DNA of 28,684 nucleotides from CAYPHJ01 sp964410485 (GCA_964410485.1 CAYPHJ010000057.1:1-28684); one strand, 5' to 3'; counted from the stretch's first letter, positions 7,829 to 15,690 are shown. Notes: generated by a model not told the origin, from the sequence alone. Numbers and translations are program-made.

Positions 7829-9268
7829 ATGGAATATCAGGATCTGCGAGACTGGATCCAGGTCGCCGAGGAGATGGGCGAGCTAAAAACCCTCAAAAAC
7901 TGTGACTGGAACCTGGAAATTGGCGCTATCACAGAGCTGGTTCACCACAAAGAGGATGGTCCCGCCGTCTTGTTCGATGATATCAAAGGCTATCCCAAGG
8001 GATACCGTGTCTTGTCGAACTCGTTGTCCTCGCGCAAACGATTGGCCCTTACACTGGGATTGCCTGCGGGCGAAACCAAGATGGACTTCGTTCGTATCTG
8101 GAAAGAGAACTACAAAAAAATCAAACCCGTTCCGGCGAAGTTCGTCAATAAAAGCCCTTTGTTCGATAATGTTTACAAGGATGGCGACATCGACATGTTT
8201 AAGTTTCCCACTCCGCTGTGGCACGATAAGGATGGCGGGCGCTACATTGGGACGGGCAGCGTCGATATTACGCGCGATCCGGACGAGGGTTGGGTCAACT
8301 ATGGCACCTACCGGGTTATGATTCACGACAAAAATCGAGTGGGATTCTACATCTCGCCCGGCAAGCACGGCCGAATCCAGAGGGAGAAGTATGCGGCGAG
8401 CGGCCAACCGTTTAAGATCGCCATGTCATTTGGCCATGATCCGCTGACATTTTTGGCAGGCAGCATCGAAGTTCCTTATGGCGTGCCGGAATACGAATTT
8501 ATCGGCGGGATACGCGGAGAGCCCTTTGAAATGATCGAAGGAGAATACAGCGGGCTGCCGATACCTGCGAACGCCGAGATCGTAATCGAAGGGGACGTGC
8601 ACTTCGATAATCCCAAGGTCGAAGGTCCGTTCGGTGAATGGACGGGCTACTACGCCAGTGCTGAACGCGCGGAACCCTGGGTCGAAGTCAAGCGGCTTTA
8701 CCACCGCAACGACCCCATTATTCTAGGATCTCCTCCGGGACGTCCCCCGGCCGAACTTGGTTGGTATCGCTCCTACCTCCGTTCGGCATTGATCTGGGAC
8801 GAAATGGAAAAGGCCGGTGTACCGGACGTCAAAGGCGTCTGGCTGACGGTTTCCGGCGGCAGCCGGCTCATGATGGCTGTTTCAATCAAGCAGCGCTATC
8901 CCGGTCACGCAAAGCAAGCAGCTGTCGTTGCCTCGCAATGTCATGCCGGCGCTTACCTCGGGCGCTTCGTCGTTGTGGTGGATGACGACATTGACCCGTC
9001 GAATACGGACGATGTGATTTGGGCCATGGCCACGCGTTGTGACCCTGCTGAAGATATCGATATCCTACGCCGTTGCTGGAGCGGACCCCTGGATCCGATC
9101 ATTCACCCGACGAAGAAAGGGTTTAACTCACGGGCAATTATCGACGCTACCAGGCCGTATGAATGGATGAAGGAATTTCCACCCGTTGCCGAGTCCAGCA
9201 AGGAAGTGCTGGATGCCACAGCGAAGAAGTGGGGAGCGGAGTTGTTCGGGGGCAACGGTAAAAGATAG
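7829..9268 (+). CDS. UbiD family (prenylated-FMN dependent) decarboxylase
   Basis: The 479-residue protein belongs to the UbiD family, whose members reversibly decarboxylate unsaturated or aromatic acids using prenyl-FMN. Family landmarks are VNYGTYR at 156-162 (metal ligand Asn157 and catalytic Arg162), GVPEYEFIGGIRGEP at 218-232 and EGPFGEWTGYY at 265-275, where Glu265 and Glu270 match the catalytic glutamates of the R-E-E triad. AGGAGG stands just before the ATG. No ubiX prenyltransferase is in the window, so cofactor supply must come from elsewhere. Neighbours do not name a substrate: UbiD proper (4-hydroxy-3-polyprenylbenzoate), phenylphosphate-type or other aromatic acids are all possible. 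A strong terminator follows at 9291. Confidence 0.88.
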   Translation: MEYQDLRDWIQVAEEMGELKTLKNCDWNLEIGAITELVHHKEDGPAVLFDDIKGYPKGYRVLSNSLSSRKRLALTLGLPAGETKMDFVRIWKENYKKIKPVPAKFVNKSPLFDNVYKDGDIDMFKFPTPLWHDKDGGRYIGTGSVDITRDPDEGWVNYGTYRVMIHDKNRVGFYISPGKHGRIQREKYAASGQPFKIAMSFGHDPLTFLAGSIEVPYGVPEYEFIGGIRGEPFEMIEGEYSGLPIPANAEIVIEGDVHFDNPKVEGPFGEWTGYYASAERAEPWVEVKRLYHRNDPIILGSPPGRPPAELGWYRSYLRSALIWDEMEKAGVPDVKGVWLTVSGGSRLMMAVSIKQRYPGHAKQAAVVASQCHAGAYLGRFVVVVDDDIDPSNTDDVIWAMATRCDPAEDIDILRRCWSGPLDPIIHPTKKGFNSRAIIDATRPYEWMKEFPPVAESSKEVLDATAKKWGAELFGGNGKR

Positions 9269-9281
9269 GCGATCCCTCAAC

Positions 9282-10079
9282 TCAGGATCCAAAGGGCAGG
9301 TCCGCCACCACTGTGGTGGACTTGCCCTTTTTTATAACCTCCAACCGGAGTTGTCCGGGCACTTGAAACTCTCCCAGAAGCGATTCCAGCTGGCTTACAG
9401 TGTGAACCGTATGGCCGTTTACACGGGTGATGATGTCGCCGCGCTCGATACCGGCGTTCTCTGCGTGGCTCCCTTGTGCTACATCGGCGACCAGCACTCC
9501 AGGTTGAAACTGAATATCGAGTAGCGCCGCAATATCTCGCGTCAAGTTTTGGGCTTGAATTCCCAGTTTCTTTCTCAGCTGTTCGTTGGTTTCATCGGGC
9601 GCGGGAATTTGCCTGGCGTTGGCCAACACTTTTGTCGATACATAGGTTGGCGCCTTCATGCGCAGGGCGACCGCAATTGCATCGCTGGGACGCGAATCAA
9701 TACGAAACTCTTTGCCCTGGAGCCGGATAGTCAGTACGGCGAAGTAGGTGTTGTCTCTAATGTCGGTGATCGTCACGCGTTGTAGTGTTGCGCCTAATCC
9801 CTCGAGAATGTTTCGAATGAGATCGTGAGTTAGCGGACGGGGCATGGGAACATGCTTGAGCTCCAACGCGATGGCCTTTGCTTCCGGAACATCGATCCAA
9901 ATTGGAACGAGCGTCTTGTCACCGACAGTCTCGAGGACCAGGACCGGGGTTTGGGTTCGGGGGTCGACAAGCATGGTTTTGACTTTGGTTTCGATCGGGG
10001 CATCTTCCTGAGCCGAATACGCGATGGCCGCCATCAGGCCCGCTGTGACAAAAATTGCCAAGGTATGAATCTGTCGCAT
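9282..10079 (-). CDS. exported bifunctional-nuclease-domain (DUF151) protein with C-terminal PDZ domain
   Basis: The 265-residue protein has a signal peptide (MRQIHTLAIFVTAGLMAAIA, likely cleaved near 23). A DUF151/BFN domain follows at about 28-155 (VLVLETVGDKTLVPIWIDVPEA and RIDSRPSDAIAVALRMKAP are family hallmarks). A PDZ domain occupies about 180-262, with GVLVADVAQGSHAENAGIERGDII as its core. DUF151 proteins were described as nucleases with RNase and DNase activity, but most are cytoplasmic and single-domain; the export signal and PDZ suggest a periplasmic role with a peptide or protease partner. The start has a good ribosome site (GAGGAGG). Divergent from mutL and convergent with the ubiD-family gene. 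Confidence 0.82.
   Translation of the reverse strand: MRQIHTLAIFVTAGLMAAIAYSAQEDAPIETKVKTMLVDPRTQTPVLVLETVGDKTLVPIWIDVPEAKAIALELKHVPMPRPLTHDLIRNILEGLGATLQRVTITDIRDNTYFAVLTIRLQGKEFRIDSRPSDAIAVALRMKAPTYVSTKVLANARQIPAPDETNEQLRKKLGIQAQNLTRDIAALLDIQFQPGVLVADVAQGSHAENAGIERGDIITRVNGHTVHTVSQLESLLGEFQVPGQLRLEVIKKGKSTTVVADLPFGS
9291..9333 (+). terminator. intrinsic terminator of the ubiD-family gene, inside the opposing CDS
   Basis: An 18-bp stem pairs AAAGGGCAGGTCCGCCAC (9291-9308) with 9313-9330 with only two G-T wobbles and a four-base loop CACT, followed by T 9328-9333. It starts 22 bases after the ubiD stop. The same bases encode the last residues of the minus-strand DUF151-PDZ gene (stop at 9282-9284), whose own transcript has no T-run after the hairpin. 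Confidence 0.85.
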
Positions 10080-10272
10080 TTGACGCCTCCTCTTCTGTCG
10101 TACGTGCTCCGTTGTCCGAACTAGCGGTTGTCGTCGATCCTGTTCAGTTCGAGATTATCGAGCCTCAATAAAGCTTGTCAATAACCACGTCGCTCATGGC
10201 AAGCCCCTTTCCTTGCGAGTTTTACCTTGACGGAATCTTTTGCGGTACGTTAATGTCAACTCTTCACATCCG

Positions 10273-11991
10273 ATGAAGATTAACGTTCTTTCACAGGCAA
10301 TGGCCATCCGGATAGCGGCCGGGGAAGTCGTCGAGCGCCCCGCCTCGGTGGTCAAGGAACTCATCGAGAATTCAGTCGATGCCGGGGCGAGTGAGATCTC
10401 GGTTTGGGTTGAAAAAAGCGGCGTCTCACTGATCCGAGTTGCCGACAACGGCGAGGGCATGGAGGCTGATGACCTGGGTCGCTCGGTTGATCGACATTCG
10501 ACAAGCAAGATTGTCACCGAGGAGGATCTGTTTTGTATCCCGACGCTTGGGTTTCGGGGTGAAGCTCTCCCCAGTATCGCGTCAGTGTCAAAGATGCAGA
10601 TCATCTCTCGCCCGCTATCGGCCAAATTCGGGCATGTTTTGCGCGTTGAAGGCGGGCACAAACAGGAGCCGTGCCCGACAGCGGCTTCGGTTGGAACCGT
10701 TGTTGAGGTGAGGGAGCTCTTTTTCAATACCCCGGCGCGCAGAAAATTTCTGAAATCGCCGGCGACAGAATTGAGTCATATTTGTGATGTCGTCAATCGG
10801 ACGGCTTTGGCGCAACCCGCCATTCATCTTAGTCTGGTTCACGACAACCGAACGGTTGCCGACTACACGGCAGTTGACGATGACCAGGATCGGGTGTTTC
10901 AGGTCTTGGGCGGTGATATTGCCAAAGCGCTGGTCCCGGTTTCTTGGCGTCAGGGGCAGATCTGTGTCAGCGGGTACGCGAGTGTGGCACCGAATTCTTA
11001 TCCTAACACCCGCTACCTATTGACCTTTGTGAATAGACGTTACGTCCGCGACAAGGTGCTGACACATGCAATCCTGCAAGGCTACGAGACTTTGCTTATG
11101 AAGGGGCAGTATCCAGCGGCGATCCTACATTTGTCCGTGCCGTTTACCGACGTGGACGTCAATGTCCACCCGGCCAAATACGAAGTGCGGTTCCGCCGGC
11201 AATCTGATGTTCACCAGGCCATTGCCGAGGCTATTAGTAGTACGCTCAAGCGGAAAGCCAAGGAGCCTCTATCTCGGCAATATTCAGGGCAGCCTCCGGG
11301 TCGGATTATGGAGCCTTCCCTCCCATATGCGGCCGCGGGTCAGGCGGCCTTCCTACGGAGCGAAACCCATTCGACTCCCCCTGAACCTGCGAGTGAGCGC
11401 CGAGGTTTGTTCTCGTCGCTTGTGATCTTAGGCCAAGTTTTGGGTTGTTATCTCGTGGCTGTGTCTTCGGATGGCCTCGTTTTGGTCGACCAGCACGCGG
11501 CGCACGAGCGAGTGGCGTTTGAAAAGCTGCGCCGGCAAATGGCGGGCGGGGTGGTAGACAAACAAGCGCTGTTGATTCACCAAGCCGTGGAGCTCTCCGC
11601 GGGGGAGATATCGTTGTTGGAGCAAAGACTGGTGGATTTGGAGCGAGCCGGATTTGTGCTGGAGCCGTTTGGACCCGACACTTACGCCATCACGGCTATT
11701 CCAGCGGTTCTACCTGAAGGCGACTATCGTTCTATTATTCGCGAGATGATCTCGGAGCTTGTGGAAATCGATCGCTCCGACAAGTTACGCCAACACGTCG
11801 AAGAACGGTTGGCAACGATTGCCTGCCATAGCGTTATACGGGCCAATCGCAAGCTCGATTTGGAGGAAATGCGGGCCTTGCTGCGCGAACTGGACCACAT
11901 CGATTTTGCCACTCAATGTCCTCATGGCCGCCCGGTCATCATTGAATTCAGCCGGGATGAGCTAGGGCGCATGTTCAAGCGGATTGTGTAG
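10273..11991 (+). CDS. mutL: DNA mismatch repair protein MutL (endonuclease type)
   Basis: I start at ATG 10273 (572 residues) because MutL proteins begin a few residues before the IAAGEVVERPASVVKEL block; a TTG 11 codons upstream only adds unconserved sequence. The GHKL ATPase shows Glu29/Asn33 in KELIENSVDAGA, DNGEGM at 58-63 and GFRGEAL at 93-99. The C-terminal domain carries DQHAAHERVAFE at 406-417, matching the DQHA(x)2E(x)4E endonuclease motif, and the CPHGRP motif near the end. It is therefore the nicking type found in bacteria lacking MutH/Dam-directed repair. It is followed by miaA, a common pairing, with a 122-base repeat-containing gap between them. Confidence 0.95.
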   Translation: MKINVLSQAMAIRIAAGEVVERPASVVKELIENSVDAGASEISVWVEKSGVSLIRVADNGEGMEADDLGRSVDRHSTSKIVTEEDLFCIPTLGFRGEALPSIASVSKMQIISRPLSAKFGHVLRVEGGHKQEPCPTAASVGTVVEVRELFFNTPARRKFLKSPATELSHICDVVNRTALAQPAIHLSLVHDNRTVADYTAVDDDQDRVFQVLGGDIAKALVPVSWRQGQICVSGYASVAPNSYPNTRYLLTFVNRRYVRDKVLTHAILQGYETLLMKGQYPAAILHLSVPFTDVDVNVHPAKYEVRFRRQSDVHQAIAEAISSTLKRKAKEPLSRQYSGQPPGRIMEPSLPYAAAGQAAFLRSETHSTPPEPASERRGLFSSLVILGQVLGCYLVAVSSDGLVLVDQHAAHERVAFEKLRRQMAGGVVDKQALLIHQAVELSAGEISLLEQRLVDLERAGFVLEPFGPDTYAITAIPAVLPEGDYRSIIREMISELVEIDRSDKLRQHVEERLATIACHSVIRANRKLDLEEMRALLRELDHIDFATQCPHGRPVIIEFSRDELGRMFKRIV

Positions 11992-12012
11992 ACGGCTCAC
12001 GCTTCGCGTCGA

Positions 12013-12098
12013 TTCAAAGGTTCAAAAGTTCAAAGGTTCAAGGTAGTCTTGCAAGGGGTTCGTCTTTACCTTGAACATTTGAACCTTGAACTCTTGAA
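12013..12098. repeat. GTTCAA-rich inverted repeat between mutL and miaA
   Basis: Several phased copies of TTCAAAGG/TTCAAGG on the left (12013-12045) face copies of CCTTGAAC on the right (12067-12098), forming an imperfect stem of about 30 bp around a 21-base loop. The same heptamer array recurs at 14749-14843. It could fold in the mutL-miaA transcript, but there is no T-run, so it is not a simple terminator. Confidence 0.75.
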
Positions 12099-12113
12099 CA
12101 GCGAGCGGAGCGA

Positions 12114-13031
12114 GTGAAGCCCAAAATCATCGTTATTGTGGGCCCAACAGCCTCAGGCAAAACCAAGATGGCCATCGAGTTAGCCGCGGACAGCCGCGGT
12201 GAAATTGTCAGTGCCGACTCCCAGCAGGTTTATCGTTATATGGACATCGGAACCGGTAAACCTACGCTGGCGGAGCGGGCGCGAGTCACGCATCACCTAA
12301 TCGATGTGGTCAATCCCGACGAAGAGTTCAACGCTGCGATGTTTCGCGAGCGCGCGGTTGCCGCCAGCGCAGAGATTCGAGCGCGCGACAAATCCGTGAT
12401 TGTTTGCGGTGGCACCGGCTTGTACATAAGGGCCCTGACGGGGGGCCTTTTCCGAGGCCCGGGGCAGGACCCTTCGATCCGACATACGTTGGCGAGTGAG
12501 ATCGACAAGCATGGGCTGTTTCGTTTGTATGCGCGGCTGCAGCAGATTGATCCAGTCGCCGTGTCCTGGATCCATCCCAACGATCGGCAGCGAATCGTCC
12601 GCGCGCTGGAGGTGTACGAGCTTACGGGAAAGGCTATGAGTGTGTGGCAAAGAGAGCACGCGTTCAGTGAGTCTCCGTTTGAAACGCTGGAGATCGGCAT
12701 GGCCCGGGAGCGTGCGGAACTCTATGCTATGATTGACCGGCGCTGTGATCAGATGATCGCAGCCGGATTGCCGGAAGAAGTGAACCAACTGGTTGCGCGG
12801 GGCTACAGTCTGGGGCTCAAGCCGTTGCAGAGCGTGGGGTATCGCCACGCGGGGCTGTTTCTGACCGGGGCGATAACTCTTCAGGATGCAGTCACGTTGA
12901 TGAAGCGCGACACGCGTCGGCTCGCCAAGCGGCAACTTACATGGTTCCGCAAGGACACAGGTATCATTTGGCTTCACCCGGAGCGGGATTGGGAAAAAAT
13001 CAAGCGCCTAGTCAATGACTTTCTGCCTTAG
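12114..13031 (+). CDS. miaA: tRNA dimethylallyltransferase (tRNA delta2-isopentenylpyrophosphate transferase)
   Basis: The 305-residue enzyme transfers a dimethylallyl group to N6 of A37 in tRNAs reading UNN codons. It starts at GTG 12114 after a GGAG-containing leader. The P-loop VGPTASGKTKMAIELA lies at 9-24; SADSQQVYRYMDIGTGKP follows at about 34-51 and contains the catalytic-base Asp, then VTHHLIDV and VCGGTGLYIRALTGG. RIVRALEVYELTGK and the C-terminal RQLTWFRK are also canonical. Length is normal. It is downstream of mutL, as in many proteobacteria, and converges on the CobW-family gene across a repeat-filled gap. Confidence 0.95.
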   Translation: MKPKIIVIVGPTASGKTKMAIELAADSRGEIVSADSQQVYRYMDIGTGKPTLAERARVTHHLIDVVNPDEEFNAAMFRERAVAASAEIRARDKSVIVCGGTGLYIRALTGGLFRGPGQDPSIRHTLASEIDKHGLFRLYARLQQIDPVAVSWIHPNDRQRIVRALEVYELTGKAMSVWQREHAFSESPFETLEIGMARERAELYAMIDRRCDQMIAAGLPEEVNQLVARGYSLGLKPLQSVGYRHAGLFLTGAITLQDAVTLMKRDTRRLAKRQLTWFRKDTGIIWLHPERDWEKIKRLVNDFLP

Positions 13032-13212
13032 CGGCCGCATATGGCCCAGGGTGCGGCAACAAAAAGGGGACAGTCCCACTGCTGTCCAAAATGGGTACAA
13101 GTGCCGTTGCTGCATATTGATTTACCGATCATATTTTGAAGTTTTTGAGATTTTTTAGATCCAGGTCTTCGTAGAGTTTTAGTCGCTGACCGCTAAGAAA
13201 ATCCCCCTTAAT

Positions 13213-13295
13213 CCCCCTTTTCAAACTTTTCAAAGGGGGAAATTGCCCGGTACGATCACGATTTCCCCTCTTTGGAAAAGTTTGGAAAAGAGGGG
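13213..13295. repeat. nested palindromic pair, CCCCCTTTT/AAGGGGG type
   Basis: Each half is itself a hairpin of CCCC...GGGG form (13213-13240 and 13263-13295). The two halves are near reverse complements: CAAACTTTTC at 13222-13231 matches GAAAAGTTTG inside 13271-13285. The result is either two hairpins or one long cruciform. Confidence 0.7.
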
Positions 13296-13319
13296 CCAGG
13301 GGAGATTTTGGACAAGAGT

Positions 13320-13352
13320 GGGAGAGTCCCCTTTTCCTAAGGGGACTCTCCC
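13320..13352. repeat. perfect 13-bp hairpin
   Basis: GGGAGAGTCCCCT (13320-13332) and AGGGGACTCTCCC (13340-13352) are exact reverse complements around a seven-base loop. No T-run follows directly on either strand, so terminator function is doubtful. Confidence 0.75.
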
Positions 13353-13418
13353 CTCAAGCGACGGTCCCCTTTTTCTCTCTCCACGAGCACGATCACGACA
13401 AACGAGCACGACTTCCGG

Positions 13419-14675
13419 CTAGCAACAGGGGAGAGGGTTCTCGATCAGGTTGTAAACGTGATCGAAGGTGACTTCATTGATCCGCGCCAAGATCTTGAAC
13501 ACGCGGGGCGGCTCGTTTCTGAGAAGCACCAGAATCGCCGTTTCTACCGGAGGGCAGCCCGGCTTCACACAGGGCACTTCCTTGATGACAATGGGCGCGC
13601 CGGGTGGAAACTCGAGAATCGTCTGAACCCAATAGCGGATTTGATCCAACGTGAATGACGAGACATCCTGTTTGCGACCGAACGGGTCCACTTCGGCCGC
13701 CGTGTCGTCGCCATTGCTGCCGGCGATACAATCTTTGATACCGTTGGTGATCTTGACGCCGTCCAAGTGACGGCCGATAAAAACTAGCCGGTTCAGCCGT
13801 TCTTCGTCGTGCGCCCATGCCCGTCCGGGCCGGCCTTCAAACAAGAGATGAACTCCCTGAAAGACAAACTGGTCGGGGTCGTTACGTAAGTTGAGAATTC
13901 CTTTCATGCGCATGATCTTGGGGCCCGACTCCGTCAGCAGTTCACGAAACCAATTGCTGAGCTTCAAGCCGTCCAGAGGGCCGGGGAATACAACCGAAAC
14001 CGTCGAAATATCCTCCGTGTGGCCATGGCCGTCTTGATGACTTTGGGCCTTGTGCTCGAGCGTGAAACTGCGCAGATCTAGTATTTTATCGATCTCTACT
14101 TCCGAGTTCCGCGTCTGATACAGGCGAGCAGCGCCGTTCAGGTTACGGATCTTGTACTCGAGTTCCTGTAGATCTTCGGGATTAATGAGATCGATTTTGT
14201 TGAGTAGAACCAGATCGGCAAACGCGATTTGCTCGCGTGCTTCCGGAGAGTAATCAATCTGCTGCCAGACGTGTTTGGAATCTACTACCGTAACTACGCC
14301 ATTTAGCTGAAACTCGTGACGGATAAGTTCGTCGATAAAAAACGTCTGTACTACCGGAGCAGGATCGGCCAGCCCGGTCGTTTCGATCATCAATGTATCG
14401 AACTTCGATTTCTGTTCGAGCAACTGAAAAAGACTGCGAACCAGATCGCCGCGCACGGTGCAACAGATACAGCCGTTGCTCATTTCGACGATTTCTTGCT
14501 CTGACGAAATGAGCAGGTGGTGGTCGATACCGACCTCGCCGAATTCGTTGACAATGACCGCGACCCGGCGGCCATGATCTGCCGTTAATATCCGATTGAG
14601 CAGCGTGGTTTTGCCAGCACCGAGGAAACCGGTCAGGATGGTCACGGGAATACGTTGATCGTTCAGCTCAGCCAT
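13419..14675 (-). CDS. CobW/COG0523 family G3E GTPase (putative metal chaperone)
   Basis: I start at ATG 14675 (418 residues), just before VTILTGFLGAGKTTLLNRIL; the frame stays open to a TTG at 14741 but that adds an unconserved 22 residues. The P-loop GFLGAGKT is at 16-23, VNEFGEVGIDHHLL near 42-55, the metal-binding GCICC at 68-72 and the NKID nucleotide motif in LLNKIDLI. A His-rich linker (SHQDGHGHTED) and the CobW C-terminal domain follow. COG0523 proteins deliver zinc, cobalt or iron to client enzymes, or are zinc-stress proteins; the client is not shown here. The C-terminal region past about 330 is longer than the core family, with extra Cys residues in CVKPGCPP. Confidence 0.88.
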   Translation of the reverse strand: MAELNDQRIPVTILTGFLGAGKTTLLNRILTADHGRRVAVIVNEFGEVGIDHHLLISSEQEIVEMSNGCICCTVRGDLVRSLFQLLEQKSKFDTLMIETTGLADPAPVVQTFFIDELIRHEFQLNGVVTVVDSKHVWQQIDYSPEAREQIAFADLVLLNKIDLINPEDLQELEYKIRNLNGAARLYQTRNSEVEIDKILDLRSFTLEHKAQSHQDGHGHTEDISTVSVVFPGPLDGLKLSNWFRELLTESGPKIMRMKGILNLRNDPDQFVFQGVHLLFEGRPGRAWAHDEERLNRLVFIGRHLDGVKITNGIKDCIAGSNGDDTAAEVDPFGRKQDVSSFTLDQIRYWVQTILEFPPGAPIVIKEVPCVKPGCPPVETAILVLLRNEPPRVFKILARINEVTFDHVYNLIENPLPCC

Positions 14676-14748
14676 GCACTTGCATTCTAGATCGAATTGT
14701 TTTCTAAAATTACCAATGACTTCGCACACAGTCAACGCCAAGCGTATT

Positions 14749-14843
14749 GTTCAAGGTTCAAGGTTCAGCCGTCAAGGTTCTTGCCCTGATTTTCGCAAGC
14801 GCGTCCGCCTCTTATATCGAACATTGAACCTTGAACACTTGAA
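14749..14843. repeat. GTTCAAG-array inverted repeat, second copy
   Basis: GTTCAAGGTTCAAGGTTCA on the left (14749-14767, with a further GTCAAGGTTC) faces GAACATTGAACCTTGAACAC on the right (14819-14838). It is the same family as 12013-12098, and lies in the divergent gap between the CobW-family and SDR genes, upstream of the SDR ribosome site. Confidence 0.75.
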
Positions 14844-14867
14844 TGCGACCAAGAAGGAGCGATTTCC

Positions 14868-15617
14868 ATGAAACTGAAGAGCAAGGTGGCACTGATCACC
14901 GGATTCGGATCGGGGCTGGGGCAAGCCATTGCGGTTCTTTTCGCCCGAGCAGGAGCGGCCGTAGCCGGGACCTCCAAAACGGAAAATAAGGGCAGGGAGA
15001 CCGTAGCAATGATCGAAGCTTGGGGAGGGCGCGCGTTTTTCCGTCCCGGCGATGTGAGCAATTCTAGCCACATGCAAGCGGTGGTCGACCAAGCGGCTGA
15101 GCAGTTTGGCCGTATTGATATCGTTGTCAATAGCGCAGGTGTCCGGACCAACGGCAGCATTGTCGAGATCACTGAAGAGGATTGGGATCGTACAATTGAC
15201 ACAAATCTTAAGGGTGTGTTCATAGTCTCGCGGCTCGTAATTCCGCACATGATCAAAGCCGGCGGCGGCGTCATCATCAATATTGCCGCACGTTCCGGAA
15301 TAGCGGGGCAAGCAGGAAGAGCCGCTTACTGTGCTTCCAAAGGAGGAATGATTACGCTCACCGAAGCGATGGCAATGGATCACGCGCCACAGAGAATTCG
15401 CGTGAACTGCATCTGCCCCGGCCCGACGAAAACACCCATGGTGGATACTTCGACGCCAGAGAGATTGGCTCACTACAAGACCCGCGTTCCGATTGGAAGA
15501 ATCGGCGAACCGGACGATATCGCCAACGCAGCTTTGTATTTGGCGTCCGACGAAGCCTCCATGATCACGGCGGCTATTCTGCCGGTAGACGGCGGAATGC
15601 GACTGACGGGGGCATAG
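14868..15617 (+). CDS. SDR family oxidoreductase, catalytic Ser position is Ala
   Basis: The 249-residue short-chain dehydrogenase/reductase has the coenzyme motif TGFGSGLG at 11-18, NSAG near 87-90, YCASK with Tyr154 and Lys158, and the usual CPGPTKTPM and LPVDGGM ends. A clear AAGGAG ribosome site precedes ATG 14868. The usual catalytic Ser, 13 residues before the Tyr, is Ala141 (codon GCA at 15288-15290, one base from TCA); the nearest Ser is at 143. Such a change normally weakens classical SDR catalysis, so the enzyme may be atypical or use another residue. Substrate is unknown. The gene stands alone, with a palindrome between it and the O-methyltransferase. Confidence 0.9.
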   Translation: MKLKSKVALITGFGSGLGQAIAVLFARAGAAVAGTSKTENKGRETVAMIEAWGGRAFFRPGDVSNSSHMQAVVDQAAEQFGRIDIVVNSAGVRTNGSIVEITEEDWDRTIDTNLKGVFIVSRLVIPHMIKAGGGVIINIAARSGIAGQAGRAAYCASKGGMITLTEAMAMDHAPQRIRVNCICPGPTKTPMVDTSTPERLAHYKTRVPIGRIGEPDDIANAALYLASDEASMITAAILPVDGGMRLTGA

Positions 15618-15690
15618 AAACTGCTAAGAATACGGTCCGGTAAGTCCGATGCTAATATTGTCCCGCAATTTGGTTGATACAATTCAACGT

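Larger units (their letters stand above)
13061..13374. mobile_element. MITE-like 314-bp element with 11-bp perfect terminal inverted repeats
   Basis: AAAAAGGGGAC at 13061-13071 is matched exactly by GTCCCCTTTTT at 13364-13374. The interior holds no gene, but contains a large palindromic pair (13213-13295) and a perfect hairpin (13320-13352). It fills most of the 387-base convergent gap between miaA and the CobW-family gene. Termini of this GGGGACAG kind remind me of repeats tied to REP-associated Y1 transposases, but no transposase is present and I see no target duplication. The outer parts of the gap (13032-13060 and 13375-13418) hold only a CGAGCACGA-type short repeat. Confidence 0.5.

Noticed and set aside
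10194..10727. 177-codon minus-strand frame opposite mutL
   Set aside because: It is the antisense shadow of the conserved MutL ATPase domain, with Ser/Arg-rich composition.
12013..12098. CRISPR-like array of TTCAAGG units
   Set aside because: Units are 7-10 bases with no spacers of regular length, in inverted halves, and no cas genes are nearby.
13320..13374. Perfect hairpin followed by GTCCCCTTTTT as a terminator for miaA
   Set aside because: The T-run is 18 bases beyond the stem and is part of the terminal inverted repeat, so repeat structure is the simpler reading.
15658..15683. TTGTCC/TACAAT promoter before the O-methyltransferase
   Set aside because: The spacer is only 14 bases, too short for a normal sigma-70 promoter.
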